Origin: Oribacterium sp. oral taxon 102
Lineage (GTDB): Bacteria > Bacillota > Clostridia > Lachnospirales > Lachnospiraceae
DNA: 64,000 nt
NCBI RefSeq assembly: GCF_013394775.1
Contig: NZ_JABXYT010000001.1
Location: forward strand, 62,001 to 126,000
Reading direction: 5' to 3'
The position numbers and the translations under genes were made by a program. Each line of letters starts with the position of its first letter. Position 1 is the first letter of the stretch. A model generated the notes under the pieces. That model was not told where the DNA came from, searched no databases, and saw nothing but the letters and a program-made list of their open reading frames with translations. Shown here piece by piece: positions 26,013 through 34,443 of the stretch.

Positions 26013-27311
26013 TTATGGATGATTCTCCCCATAGCGGGTGATGCGCTTCCCGCGGAGCGCGAGAATCCCCACCTGCCCCCCATAGCGTGCCCGGATAATG
26101 TCGGCGATCTCGTCTGTATAGCCGGGTGCGACGATCAGGATCTCCTCCACCGGCTCCGTGAAGAAATGCTCCGGAGAAACGATCGGGATATGGGAGGCAG
26201 GCGCGAAGCGTCCCTGCTTGAAACGCGCCGAATCGATGATATAGCTCACCCGTCCGCCGAGCTCTGTGCTTGCTGCGAGCGTGAAGCCCTGATGGCTCGC
26301 TCCCCAGATCGCGAGCCGCTTTCCCTCTCGGCCGAGTCCGTCCAAATATCCCCGAATATCCTGCCGGAGCATCTCATAGTTCTCGAGCAGCGGCGAGATA
26401 TCCAGCAACGCGCCGGAGAAGCAGAGCTTACTGAGCGTTTCCGGCTCTGCCTTCCGCACGATTGCCTCTATCGTATCCCGGTTCACGATCCGGGAGGACA
26501 GAAGCTCGAAGCCCGCCTCCTGCAAAAGCGCCTGCAGGGTTTCCTCGGTATAATTCGCGATATGATCCCGCAGGAGCTCATAATAGCCGTCATGCTGCAG
26601 GATATACTCGAAGCTCGGCACCGTCAGAAGCCCCAGCCCCCCGTCGCGCAAATTCCGACGGATCGTCCGCAGCATATCGAGCGGCTTCGGCTGATGCTCA
26701 AGGAAATTAAACTGCACGAAGGCATCAAAGGGCGCCTCCGGAAGCAGCTTCTCTCCCTCTGCGAAGTCCCGAAAGACCTGAAGCCCCTTCGCCTGCGCCT
26801 CGCGCGCCAGTGCCGCGCTGTGCTCAATGCCGAAGAGCACCGGACGGATACGGCGAATATGCACTGCATTTCTCTCTTCCGCCTCCGCATGCTCTGTCCC
26901 GGCCTCTCCCCGCTCGATGCCGTCCGTCTCCCAAAGGCTCTTCCACATTTCGAGAAATTCCCCGCGTCCGCAGCCGACCTCCAGAATTCGCGGATGCCTT
27001 AGCCCCTGCTTTTCCAGCTCTGTGAGGAGACGCAGATATTCCTCATGCCGAAGCCGTATCATGGTTTTTGTCCCGCCGCCCGCACGGATCACGTCCTTAT
27101 AGTAGGACACGGGCTCCACCGGAAACTGTACCAGCCCGCAGGAATGGCACTGGCAGAGCGGAAGATCAATCCCCCTCTCCTCCGAAAGCAGCTCCTCCGT
27201 CGGGAGCTCCTGCGCGCTTGCCGGCATATCATGAAATGTACCGAGACTATGAAGCGCCCCGCCGCAGGCAATGCAGCGCTTGTCTCTTCTGTCTTTTTCA
27301 TTTTCCGTCAT
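26013..27311 (-). CDS. Sugar C-methyltransferase-type SAM enzyme with N-terminal zinc-binding domain
   Basis: 432 residues. Domain order matches nucleotide-sugar 3-C-methyltransferases: an N-terminal zinc-binding domain (C-I-A-C-G-G near residue 13, C-H-S-C-G near 55), a SAM-dependent methyltransferase fold (I-L-E-V-G-C-G-R-G-E-F at about 110; F-V-Q-F-N-F-L-E-H-Q at about 205) and a C-terminal domain with A-I-W-G-A-S-H-Q-G-F at about 345. Such enzymes add a methyl branch next to a keto group of a 4-keto-6-deoxy nucleotide sugar. It fits the dideoxyhexose genes of cluster B. There is an extra loop of about 20 residues after the SAM motif (G-I-E-R-G-E-A-G-T-E-H-A). Confidence 0.85.
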   Translation of the reverse strand: MTENEKDRRDKRCIACGGALHSLGTFHDMPASAQELPTEELLSEERGIDLPLCQCHSCGLVQFPVEPVSYYKDVIRAGGGTKTMIRLRHEEYLRLLTELEKQGLRHPRILEVGCGRGEFLEMWKSLWETDGIERGEAGTEHAEAEERNAVHIRRIRPVLFGIEHSAALAREAQAKGLQVFRDFAEGEKLLPEAPFDAFVQFNFLEHQPKPLDMLRTIRRNLRDGGLGLLTVPSFEYILQHDGYYELLRDHIANYTEETLQALLQEAGFELLSSRIVNRDTIEAIVRKAEPETLSKLCFSGALLDISPLLENYEMLRQDIRGYLDGLGREGKRLAIWGASHQGFTLAASTELGGRVSYIIDSARFKQGRFAPASHIPIVSPEHFFTEPVEEILIVAPGYTDEIADIIRARYGGQVGILALRGKRITRYGENHP

Positions 27312-27441
27312 GTTTCCCCTATCCCTCTTCTTCGACCTGCTATATTGTGGTCTTCATAAAGCCCGTATGCGGAATCCGTTACGGAATACGCTTATGTAAC
27401 GGGGCCGTGAGAGAGCTGCCGCCTCGGAGAGGCTGTCTGAA

Positions 27442-28419
27442 TCAGCCCTGCTCCTCCAGTATCCTCCTCCGAAGCTCCAGCATTCCCTCCCGGAAGGAAA
27501 TCTGCTGCCGGAAGCCAAGCGCGGAAAGCCTCCGGATGTCCGGATCCATCCCGGCCGTACCCTCGGCATTGTCCCGGCGGACACCGAAGTGGAGCCGGAA
27601 GCCCGCGCCTGCCGCGCTGTCTCCCGCGGACAGCAGTGTCTCCGCCCCCTCCAGCACATAGTCTCGAAGCGGCTTCGTACTCTCTCCTGCTATGTCATAG
27701 ATCCCGTTTCCTGCCGCCGTCTGTTCCGTGAGGAGGCAGAGTGCCGCAGCGAAATCCCGAATCTCCAGATAATTCCAGCGCTGCGTGCAGGGTCCCAGCG
27801 CAAACCCGTCCCCGGAAAGGCAGGCACGGCTCAGAGTATTCGTCAGCGTCGTCGGATGATCCCCGTAGCCGTACACGGAATAGATCCGGAGGTGCAGAAA
27901 CGCCATCGTCCCCTGCTTCCGACTCTCCGCCGCCGCCCACTCGCCGAAGCGGAGCTTCGCACTGCCATACGCGCTGACCGGCTGCGGAGCAGACTTCGTA
28001 CCGTTCCCGTACTCCGCCTGCGAACCCGCGAAAAGAAATTTCCCCGCGCCGAGAAGCTCCGCCATCCGATACGCCTTTTTCGCATTTTCGACATTTCGAG
28101 TCTGTATCTCCGGATCCTGCCGCCCCGCAGAGCCGACGCCGTCCCACGCGAAGTGGATCCAGCCGTCGATCACGGCTGTCTGCGCGTCCCTTCCCATCGC
28201 CTCGGAAAGAGCGGCGCGGTACCGCCCCTCCTCTGCCGTCGGCAGCGTGTCGAAATCGAAGCGCACGAGCCGCAGCGCCCGAAGCCCCGCATCCTGCAGT
28301 CCCGCTGTATTGCGGCTCCCCGGACGCACGATGCCGATGACATGATGTCCTCGGGCGAGGAGCGCCTCTGCCGAAGCTCTCCCCAGAAAACTGCTGACTC
28401 CGCTGATGACGATTCGCAT
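27442..28419 (-). CDS. NAD(P)-dependent epimerase/dehydratase (extended SDR)
   Basis: 325 residues from ATG 28419, where the Rossmann strand begins (M-R-I-V-I-S-G-V-S-S-F-L-G-R); upstream frame is not protein-like. The catalytic pair is in S-A-Y-G-S-A-K-L (YxxxK) at about residue 155, and R-I-Y-S-V-Y-G-Y-G lies downstream. It likely reduces or epimerises a keto nucleotide sugar made by the adjacent enzymes. No paralogue-specific motif fixes the substrate. Confidence 0.85.
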   Translation of the reverse strand: MRIVISGVSSFLGRASAEALLARGHHVIGIVRPGSRNTAGLQDAGLRALRLVRFDFDTLPTAEEGRYRAALSEAMGRDAQTAVIDGWIHFAWDGVGSAGRQDPEIQTRNVENAKKAYRMAELLGAGKFLFAGSQAEYGNGTKSAPQPVSAYGSAKLRFGEWAAAESRKQGTMAFLHLRIYSVYGYGDHPTTLTNTLSRACLSGDGFALGPCTQRWNYLEIRDFAAALCLLTEQTAAGNGIYDIAGESTKPLRDYVLEGAETLLSAGDSAAGAGFRLHFGVRRDNAEGTAGMDPDIRRLSALGFRQQISFREGMLELRRRILEEQG

Positions 28420-28682
28420 TTCCGATTTTCTCCTCCCTTGCCGCGCTCTACAGAATGCGCCGCGCCCCTTCCGGAGCCACATCCCGCATTCTGTTCCCCT
28501 TCTCCGTTCTTTTCCCTCCGTAGCACACAATCGCAGCCGTTCCGGTAAGCCATTTGCAGTTCACCCGAAAAGGAACGGAGGAAACGCTGATTTATCCATG
28601 AACCAAGTGCCATGGGCGTGCGCCTTTTCCGATTTCATCCGTGTTTCCCTGAAGCTCTGCTTCCCTGAACGGTTACGCAGAA

Positions 28683-30815
28683 TCAATCCCGCACTCTGCT
28701 GCATCGCCCGAGCATCAGCCGCCTAAGCTCCTCTTTCGGCAGAAAGGGAGCCATATCCTCCAGCGGCGGACTCTGCAGCGAGCCGTCCGGCAGCTTCCGC
28801 GCCGCAGACTTCGGCAGGAACTGCTGGCTGAGGCTCACCATGATCTCGCAGATCGCCGGTCCTTCCTCCGCGAGCGTCCTTTCAAAAGCCTCGGCGAGCG
28901 CTTCATTGCACGAAACGCGCACGAAGGGATAGCCATAGGCACAAGCGAGCTTCTCGAGATCCGGGAAGCTCAGGTCGCAGACACCGTCTATGCCGGAATC
29001 CACACCGATCCCGACCAGCGGTGCACCGAAGAAGCTGCTCTGGGTCTGCCGGATGGAATGATAGCCGCCGTTGTTAATCACAAAAATCTTGATCGGCATC
29101 CGATGATGGATAATGGTCTGGAGCTCCTGCAGATTCATCTGGAGCGAGCCGTCGCCGGTCAGCAGCAGGATATCATGCTTCGCGTAATCCGGATACTGCT
29201 CCTTTCTGCCCTTCCAATACAGATTCCGCCTGCCGTTCTCCTCCGCCTCCCGCCCGTCCGGGCCGAAGACCGCCACGCACGCACCGATCGCCGCCGGGAG
29301 ATCATAGCCCATGGACGCGACACCGTCCTGGCTGATGAAGCGCGTGCCCCGCCGGATACGATATGCCTGTCCGCCCGCGACGCAGGCACTGCCGTTCCCG
29401 ACCACGGTGATCTGTCCCTCTCCGGCAAGCCGGGACAGAATGTCCACCGCAGCATAGACATTCGCTGCTTCTCCGCGCTCCTTCCCGGGCAGGAAATGCT
29501 CCGGAAGCACGGTAGGGTAATTCTCCCGGTAAAAGGCGGCGGTCTCCAGCCAGCTCAGCCGCGCCTCCCGCACGCCGCGCTCTGCATCCCGTACCCGATG
29601 CTCACGCAGTACACGCTCCGCTTCCGGGAAATGACAAATCTGCTCTGCATCCGAAAGGAGCATCCCTTCCCCGCCGTCGAAAAGCCGCTCTATCCCCTGC
29701 ACATCCAGCTCCATAAGCAGGGCGTCCAGCAGCGCCGCGGCATCGGCATGGATGCGGAGATCCGCATGTACGGACGGCTTCCGCAGCTCCTCCGCATCAA
29801 TATCATTGACAATGACAAAGGCGTCCCGCGCCCATTCCCGGAAGTTGTACCCTACCTGCCGGATATTCAGGCGGGAGCCGATGCTGAACACGAGATCCGC
29901 ATTCTGCACCGTGAGATTGCCCGGACGGTCTCCGCGTCCGCCCGGGCGCCCCGCATAGAGCGGCTCCTCGGTCGGGATCACATCCGGCGCGTTCCAGCCG
30001 ACTACGACAGGGATGTTCAGCCGCTTCATCACGCGGAGGAAGCGCGCCTCCGCGCCGGCGATCCGGATGCCGTTTCCGGTATAGAAAACCGGTCTCCGGC
30101 TCTCCCGCAGCTTCTGAAGGATTTTCCGCGCATAGCTGCGAAGCGCCTCCGGGTCGTTCTCAGGAAGTCTCTCTCTGCCGGAAAGCGCACTGTCCTCCGG
30201 GATGCAGTGCCCGCCAGGCGCTGCCCAGCCGTCACCGCCCGCCTCATAGCCCTCCCGGTCGAAGCCGATCAGCTCCTCCGTCTCGATATAGCTTCCCTGT
30301 ACATCTACCGGAATGTCGATCCAGACCGGTCCCGGACGCCCCGTCTGCGAGAGATAGAGCGCCTTCTCCAGTACGAAGCGCACGCGGTACGGGTCGATCA
30401 GCATCTCCGAATACTTCGCCATACAGCCGGTCGCCCTCGTAATATCGAACTCCTGATCCCCCATCGCACGGATACCTACGCCCGACCAGCGCGCGGTATT
30501 GTCATAACGCACCTGCCCGCTCAGCACCAGCATCGGCAGGGAATCCAGCCACGCCCCCAGCACGCCGGTAATCGCATTGGTGCCGCCCGGCCCCGAGGTC
30601 ACGCAGACCAATGCGGGGCGATTATAGATCCGCGCATAGCTCTCCGCCGCCATGGCGCACGCCTGCTCATGATGCTGGTAAAGGCAGTGCATCCCCATCT
30701 GGTGTCCGAACGCGTCGTTCAGGTGCATCGCACCGCCGCCGGTCACGGTGAAATTCTGCGTGATGCCGTTCCGCACCAGCAGCTCCGAAATATAGTTGGC
30801 AAGTTTCTGCTTCAT
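28683..30815 (-). CDS. Thiamine-pyrophosphate enzyme of the acetolactate-synthase type
   Basis: 710 residues, longer than the usual 550-600. Three ALS-like domains: N-terminal Pyr domain with catalytic Glu in Q-H-H-E-Q-A-C-A-M-A, central Rossmann domain, and PP domain with the TPP motif G-D-G-S-L-Q-M-N-L-Q-E-L ending in I-N-N-G-G-Y-H-S-I. Extra length lies in the middle (about residues 170-215 and 400-450). Located beside sugar C-methyltransferase and epimerase genes, not branched-chain amino-acid genes, so a role in adding a two-carbon branch from pyruvate to a keto sugar (as YerE does for yersiniose) is plausible. The small ALS subunit is absent. Confidence 0.85.
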   Translation of the reverse strand: MKQKLANYISELLVRNGITQNFTVTGGGAMHLNDAFGHQMGMHCLYQHHEQACAMAAESYARIYNRPALVCVTSGPGGTNAITGVLGAWLDSLPMLVLSGQVRYDNTARWSGVGIRAMGDQEFDITRATGCMAKYSEMLIDPYRVRFVLEKALYLSQTGRPGPVWIDIPVDVQGSYIETEELIGFDREGYEAGGDGWAAPGGHCIPEDSALSGRERLPENDPEALRSYARKILQKLRESRRPVFYTGNGIRIAGAEARFLRVMKRLNIPVVVGWNAPDVIPTEEPLYAGRPGGRGDRPGNLTVQNADLVFSIGSRLNIRQVGYNFREWARDAFVIVNDIDAEELRKPSVHADLRIHADAAALLDALLMELDVQGIERLFDGGEGMLLSDAEQICHFPEAERVLREHRVRDAERGVREARLSWLETAAFYRENYPTVLPEHFLPGKERGEAANVYAAVDILSRLAGEGQITVVGNGSACVAGGQAYRIRRGTRFISQDGVASMGYDLPAAIGACVAVFGPDGREAEENGRRNLYWKGRKEQYPDYAKHDILLLTGDGSLQMNLQELQTIIHHRMPIKIFVINNGGYHSIRQTQSSFFGAPLVGIGVDSGIDGVCDLSFPDLEKLACAYGYPFVRVSCNEALAEAFERTLAEEGPAICEIMVSLSQQFLPKSAARKLPDGSLQSPPLEDMAPFLPKEELRRLMLGRCSRVRD

Positions 30816-31146
30816 AATACACCCCTCAGCTCATTGTCGTTCTGCCCCAGATTATAGCATGGCAGCGGGGCGATTCCAATGCCTGTGGGCGCTCTGCCCC
30901 GACGGTATCTGTAATCAGCCGGGAATGGAGCATTTCTGAATTCAAGCTATATTCATCTTCAATCTTTCGGAAAAATTCCCGGAAAAGGGAGGAGGGCAGG
31001 GATCCTGCGACCCCTGCCCGAGTATTATGAAAAAAATCTTATTCGCTCGGATAACTCTCATTTGTTATCCTGTCCATACTATAAAAAACAGGCGTGAACA
31101 AAGTGTGTGTAGGCTGTAAACATTTTTGAAATAAACTATGAACAAA
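30816..31146. other. Intergenic region with two hairpins
   Basis: 331 bp between the YesL-like gene and the TPP gene. A GC-rich hairpin is at 30994-31019 and a weaker one (GGATAAC...GTTATCC) at 31049-31070 with a minus-strand T-run about 16 nt further on. No gene seen. Confidence 0.45.
30994..31019 (-). terminator. Possible terminator after the YesL-like gene
   Basis: An 8-bp stem GGGCAGGG/CCCTGCCC with a 10-nt loop, followed on the minus strand by a pyrimidine-rich tract with only a moderate T-run. It lies about 130 bp beyond the stop of the YesL-like gene. Confidence 0.35.
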
Positions 31147-31797
31147 CTATGGCTGTTCTTCCTCCGGCATATACCTCCGGAAAATGTGCTCGAACATCGT
31201 TGAATTGACCCATGCGATCGCCGGAAAGCCGAGAAGCAGCAGCACCGGAACGAGGATCGGGAGATAGAAAAGGCTGAAATACGCGGCGAGCACGAGCACC
31301 GCGTCCGTCACGAGCATCGCAAGCGTGCTGCCGAGATGCGTTATAGACATATAGATCGCGTTCGTCACGGTGCGGCGGATCGAATTGTCGAAGCGCGCCA
31401 GCACCGGCCATACATAGAGAAAGAGAAGAAGCCAAAGCAGCAGAATTGCAAGCGTAACGGCGCGCAGCACGAAGCGGAGCATATCGCTCCCCTCCATGAT
31501 CCTGCCGAAGAAATAGAAATCGATAGAGAGTATGGAGCCCGCCAGCAGCATCGCAAGCCAGATCAGCGTCGCCTGCCGGAAATTCAGCCGGAAGCTCCGA
31601 AAAAACATCCGGACATTCCCGTCATCCTCGTCCCGCACGATCTTCAGCGTGCAGTAATAGAGCGCCGTTGTCGAAGCGCCGAGCGTGAAGACCGGCAGGC
31701 TGCATACGACCCACAGCAGGTTCAGCAGCATAATGTCGGCAAGCCTCCCGATGAAGCGCCAAACCGGATTTTCGTAATTAAAGAAGCCCTGCAGCAT
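31147..31797 (-). CDS. YesL family (DUF624) membrane protein
   Basis: 216 residues. N-terminus F-F-N-Y-E-N-P-V-W-R-F-I-G-R-L-A-D and the following L-W-V-V-C-S-L-P-V-F-T-L-G-A-S-T-T-A-L-Y are hallmarks of the family; five to six membrane segments follow. YesL-like proteins usually accompany CUT1 sugar importers and YesM/YesN regulators, and their function is unknown. Here it stands alone downstream of the SipW locus and its terminator, so it may be a separate unit. Confidence 0.9.
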   Translation of the reverse strand: MLQGFFNYENPVWRFIGRLADIMLLNLLWVVCSLPVFTLGASTTALYYCTLKIVRDEDDGNVRMFFRSFRLNFRQATLIWLAMLLAGSILSIDFYFFGRIMEGSDMLRFVLRAVTLAILLLWLLLFLYVWPVLARFDNSIRRTVTNAIYMSITHLGSTLAMLVTDAVLVLAAYFSLFYLPILVPVLLLLGFPAIAWVNSTMFEHIFRRYMPEEEQP

Positions 31798-32097
31798 CCC
31801 TTCCCCCTCTTTCTCCGTTTATTTTCCTCTGTCTGTTTTCTCTGTTCATTGTCCTTTGCCCTCGTATTATAGAAAACATCCGAAGGGAATGCAATACGGG
31901 GAAATGCTTCCCATTATGGCATATATTATGAAAGCAGCATTAAGAAGCCGGCCCGATAGAAGCATCCTATCGAACCGGCTCCTTTTCTCACACACTAAGC
32001 GACATCGGAGGGCATTCTCTGTATGCTTTTGTCAGTCATTCCTTTTACGAATGATATGTCATCTGATTCCCTTCGCGATATGCTGATCGACCGCCGT
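31798..32097. other. Intergenic region with terminator
   Basis: 300 bp between the YesL-like gene and the TasA-like gene. The only clear feature is the hairpin at 31946-31980. The side near 31798 should carry the YesL-like gene's promoter, not identified. Confidence 0.45.
31946..31980 (-). terminator. Terminator of the SipW/TasA-like locus
   Basis: Stem AGCCGG/CCGGCT continued, after a two-base bulge pair, by CGATAG/CTATCG, with a 7-nt loop. Minus-strand transcripts run into TTCTTAAT after the stem. It lies about 120 bp past the stop of the TasA-like gene. Confidence 0.6.
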
Positions 32098-33099
32098 TTA
32101 CTTGTTCTGGTAAACAAGATAATTCGGATTTCCGGCATCCTTTCCTTCATTGAACTGATCCCAAAGGAAGTCGATTGTCACGGAAGCGCCCTTCTTCTGG
32201 CTGTCCGCATCCTTATTATCCGCCATAAGCTCCGTAGTACCTGTCGTATACTTTCCGGTCGCATCCGGATCCATTGCTACGCCGATCAGGACATCCATTC
32301 TGTTTTCCGTCGGGCTGCAGAGGATGGTCGCATTTTCAATTGCTGCTTTGACGACAGCCGGATCCAGCTTTTCCAGTGCGGACAGTCTCATGAAATGTAC
32401 CTTGCCCACTGTGAAATAGTCCTCATCATTCTGCGACAACGCCTTGGTGAGCTTAAACACGCTCGGCTCCGCGCTGCTTCCCGGAATCAGCTCCTGATGC
32501 ATGTACAGCGCGATTCCCAGCATATTCTTCACCGTATCATTTGCAACAAAGGTATTATCTACTCCCTCAACCGTAAACTTCATGGTGCTGAGCTTCGCCG
32601 CAATGCTGCCTACGTTCAGGAGATCCGCACGGAATGCCTGCGCATAGCCGGGATACATTTCATTGATCTCAAGCTTGATCGTATCACTGCCCAATGTCGT
32701 CGCCTTATTGTACGGCCCGATCGTCCTCGGAATCAGCTCCGCATCCTCGAGCTCGGCATCGAAATCTATATTGTTGTAGCCCTTCTGGCGCACCTTATAG
32801 GCATCAATGGAGCCGTCCTTTGCGATCTTGTTATAGTCGCTTGTCCCTCTCATAAAGAAGTGATCATCCACATAACCGCTGTCTCCGATCCCGTCCACGA
32901 TACTCCAGCCGCCCTGCAGGGTCTCGTTGTCGTACTGTGCATACAGCCCGAGGTCGACAAAGGTTACGCCGAAATCACCGGTCGTTGCCTTCGTCGTGAC
33001 ATGCAGCGTATCCGTCCAGTATGCATAGCCGGTTCCCGTGAGGATAAGGGATAACGCAAGAAGTCCGCCAATCAGAGATTTCTTTCCTGCTCTTCTCAT
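32098..33099 (-). CDS. TasA/camelysin-like secreted protein with SipW-type signal peptide
   Basis: 333 residues from ATG 33099 (GAAAGGACGG upstream). The signal is K-K-S-L-I-G-G-L-L-A-L-S-L-I-L-T-G-T-G-Y-A-Y-W-T-D, with the aromatic-Thr-Asp motif after the cleavage region that marks SipW-dependent exoproteins such as TasA. The mature start T-T-G-D-F-G-V-T-F also fits, and the remaining 300 residues look like a secreted beta-rich domain without Cys except one. Probable structural protein of a surface fibre or matrix. It is the last gene of the locus, following the DUF5305-like gene by 153 bp. Confidence 0.8.
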   Translation of the reverse strand: MRRAGKKSLIGGLLALSLILTGTGYAYWTDTLHVTTKATTGDFGVTFVDLGLYAQYDNETLQGGWSIVDGIGDSGYVDDHFFMRGTSDYNKIAKDGSIDAYKVRQKGYNNIDFDAELEDAELIPRTIGPYNKATTLGSDTIKLEINEMYPGYAQAFRADLLNVGSIAAKLSTMKFTVEGVDNTFVANDTVKNMLGIALYMHQELIPGSSAEPSVFKLTKALSQNDEDYFTVGKVHFMRLSALEKLDPAVVKAAIENATILCSPTENRMDVLIGVAMDPDATGKYTTGTTELMADNKDADSQKKGASVTIDFLWDQFNEGKDAGNPNYLVYQNK

Positions 33100-33134
33100 A
33101 AAATACCGTCCTTTCTGCAATATGCTTTTTAACA

Positions 33135-33184
33135 ATTGTTCAGGAATCGCGAATCCGTCTCTCCTTTACTGCTATCTGAACAAT
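33135..33184 (-). promoter_or_regulatory. Leader hairpin upstream of the TasA-like gene
   Basis: Inverted repeat ATTGTTCAG (33135-33143) and CTGAACAAT (33176-33184) with a 32-nt loop, located 36 bp before the TasA-like start. It could be an operator, an attenuator or an mRNA-stabilising stem; no T-run marks it as a strong terminator. Confidence 0.4.
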
Positions 33185-33252
33185 ACCATGCAGAAAGCGG
33201 CGGCACATCTCCATAAGGTCTGATTTTACATATGCCTTTCGGCTATTCCGGA

Positions 33253-34377
33253 CTACTCCGAAAGTGGTACGGACATCGGAGGCGCATAGAGGAGAACATA
33301 GCAGGTCTCCTGCCCGTATACCGAGAATCTCCCGTTCCGCGGACAGCCCCGCTCATCCAGACTGCAGAGCACCGGCTGCCGCAGCTCCTCGGCGATCAGG
33401 AGCAGGCTGTCCATATTCTGTATCCTGCAGCAGGGCTTCCCGCTCTCCTCCTCCGGCTCTATCAGAAAGACGAGCCGGCTGCCGTACCGCCGGAGAAGCC
33501 GCTTCATACGAAGCCTCCATGCATCCTCCTCCGAGGGCAGGCGCGTGAAGAAGCGGGTGAAGAGCAGGCCGCCGAGACCGAGGGCAAAGAGCAGCCCGCC
33601 GCCCAGAAGCCTAGCCGGAGAAGGGCCGAGCATCCTGCTCCCGCTCTTCGAGATTTCCCCGCTCTCCGGCGCGGTCTCCGGCTTCTCCATGGTATAGAAG
33701 CCGCTTTCCAGAAGGAGCGGGAGCGGAAGCGCATAGGAAAATTGCTCCTGCCGACGCTCCGTCTCCGTATCGATATAGCAGTCCCCGGAGAAAAGCAGAT
33801 AGCAGCTCCTTTCCGTGCTCCCTCCTAATGTATTTTCGATCCGCTCCAGCTGCGCGGCATACTCCGCAGGGAAAATATTCACGGTTTCCTCTGCCGCAGC
33901 ACTTCCGTCCGCCTCCCTCTGCATTTTACCCTCCCGCAGGGGGAAGCGTTTCTCATAAATCTGTTTCCGGACATCCTCCTTCGTATAAAACCCTTCCAGA
34001 ACTGCGGTAAGCGTATAGTTCCCGCCAAGCTCCGCATCTATGCTTCCCTGTCCGCGAAGCTCCGAGCGCAGGCAGACCTCAATGTAATCCGTCAGTGCAG
34101 CGGAATACATCCTTTCCTCCGGAAGCCATTCCTCTTCATAGATGTCATTCGGATGCAGCCTGACCCGGTATGCGCTGTCCGCATTGAACGTATAGGCATA
34201 GAGGATGTCCTTTTCGGAAACGCTCCGGTTTCTCCAGCCGGAGGCAAAGAGCAGAACGCCCATAAACAGGACAATGCCGCCGACAGCATAGGCAAAGCTG
34301 CGCCTCCGTCTGTCAAATACCGGTCTGGGCAGCGCCCTTTTCCGCTTTTCGGCTATTGCTTTCATAGCACTCTCCAT
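33253..34377 (-). CDS. DUF5305-like membrane-anchored extracellular protein
   Basis: 374 residues (ATG 34377; ATG 34365 with GGAG six bases upstream is equally good). One membrane segment near residues 28-50, an extracellular domain of about 210 residues, a second membrane segment near 255-280 (L-G-G-G-L-L-F-A-L-G-L-G-G-L-L-F), and a cytoplasmic C-terminal domain of about 95 residues. Architecture and location next to a signal peptidase fit DUF5305 proteins, whose function is unknown. The extracellular part contains Y-T-L-T-A-V-L-E-G-like strands. May anchor or assemble the secreted cargo. Confidence 0.7.
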   Translation of the reverse strand: MESAMKAIAEKRKRALPRPVFDRRRRSFAYAVGGIVLFMGVLLFASGWRNRSVSEKDILYAYTFNADSAYRVRLHPNDIYEEEWLPEERMYSAALTDYIEVCLRSELRGQGSIDAELGGNYTLTAVLEGFYTKEDVRKQIYEKRFPLREGKMQREADGSAAAEETVNIFPAEYAAQLERIENTLGGSTERSCYLLFSGDCYIDTETERRQEQFSYALPLPLLLESGFYTMEKPETAPESGEISKSGSRMLGPSPARLLGGGLLFALGLGGLLFTRFFTRLPSEEDAWRLRMKRLLRRYGSRLVFLIEPEEESGKPCCRIQNMDSLLLIAEELRQPVLCSLDERGCPRNGRFSVYGQETCYVLLYAPPMSVPLSE

Positions 34378-34443
34378 TCCGCCGTCTCCGCCGACGGCAT
34401 CAAGCGTTCCACGCAGCGCCTATGGTTCCGAAGCTCCCTGCTT

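Noticed and set aside
28420..28682. Possible small gene between the epimerase and TPP genes
   Set aside because: Frames here have no ribosome-binding site or protein-like composition; I see only short imperfect stems.
28683..30815. Acetolactate synthase for branched-chain amino acids
   Set aside because: No regulatory subunit or ilv/leu genes are nearby, the protein is longer, and its neighbours are sugar-modifying enzymes.
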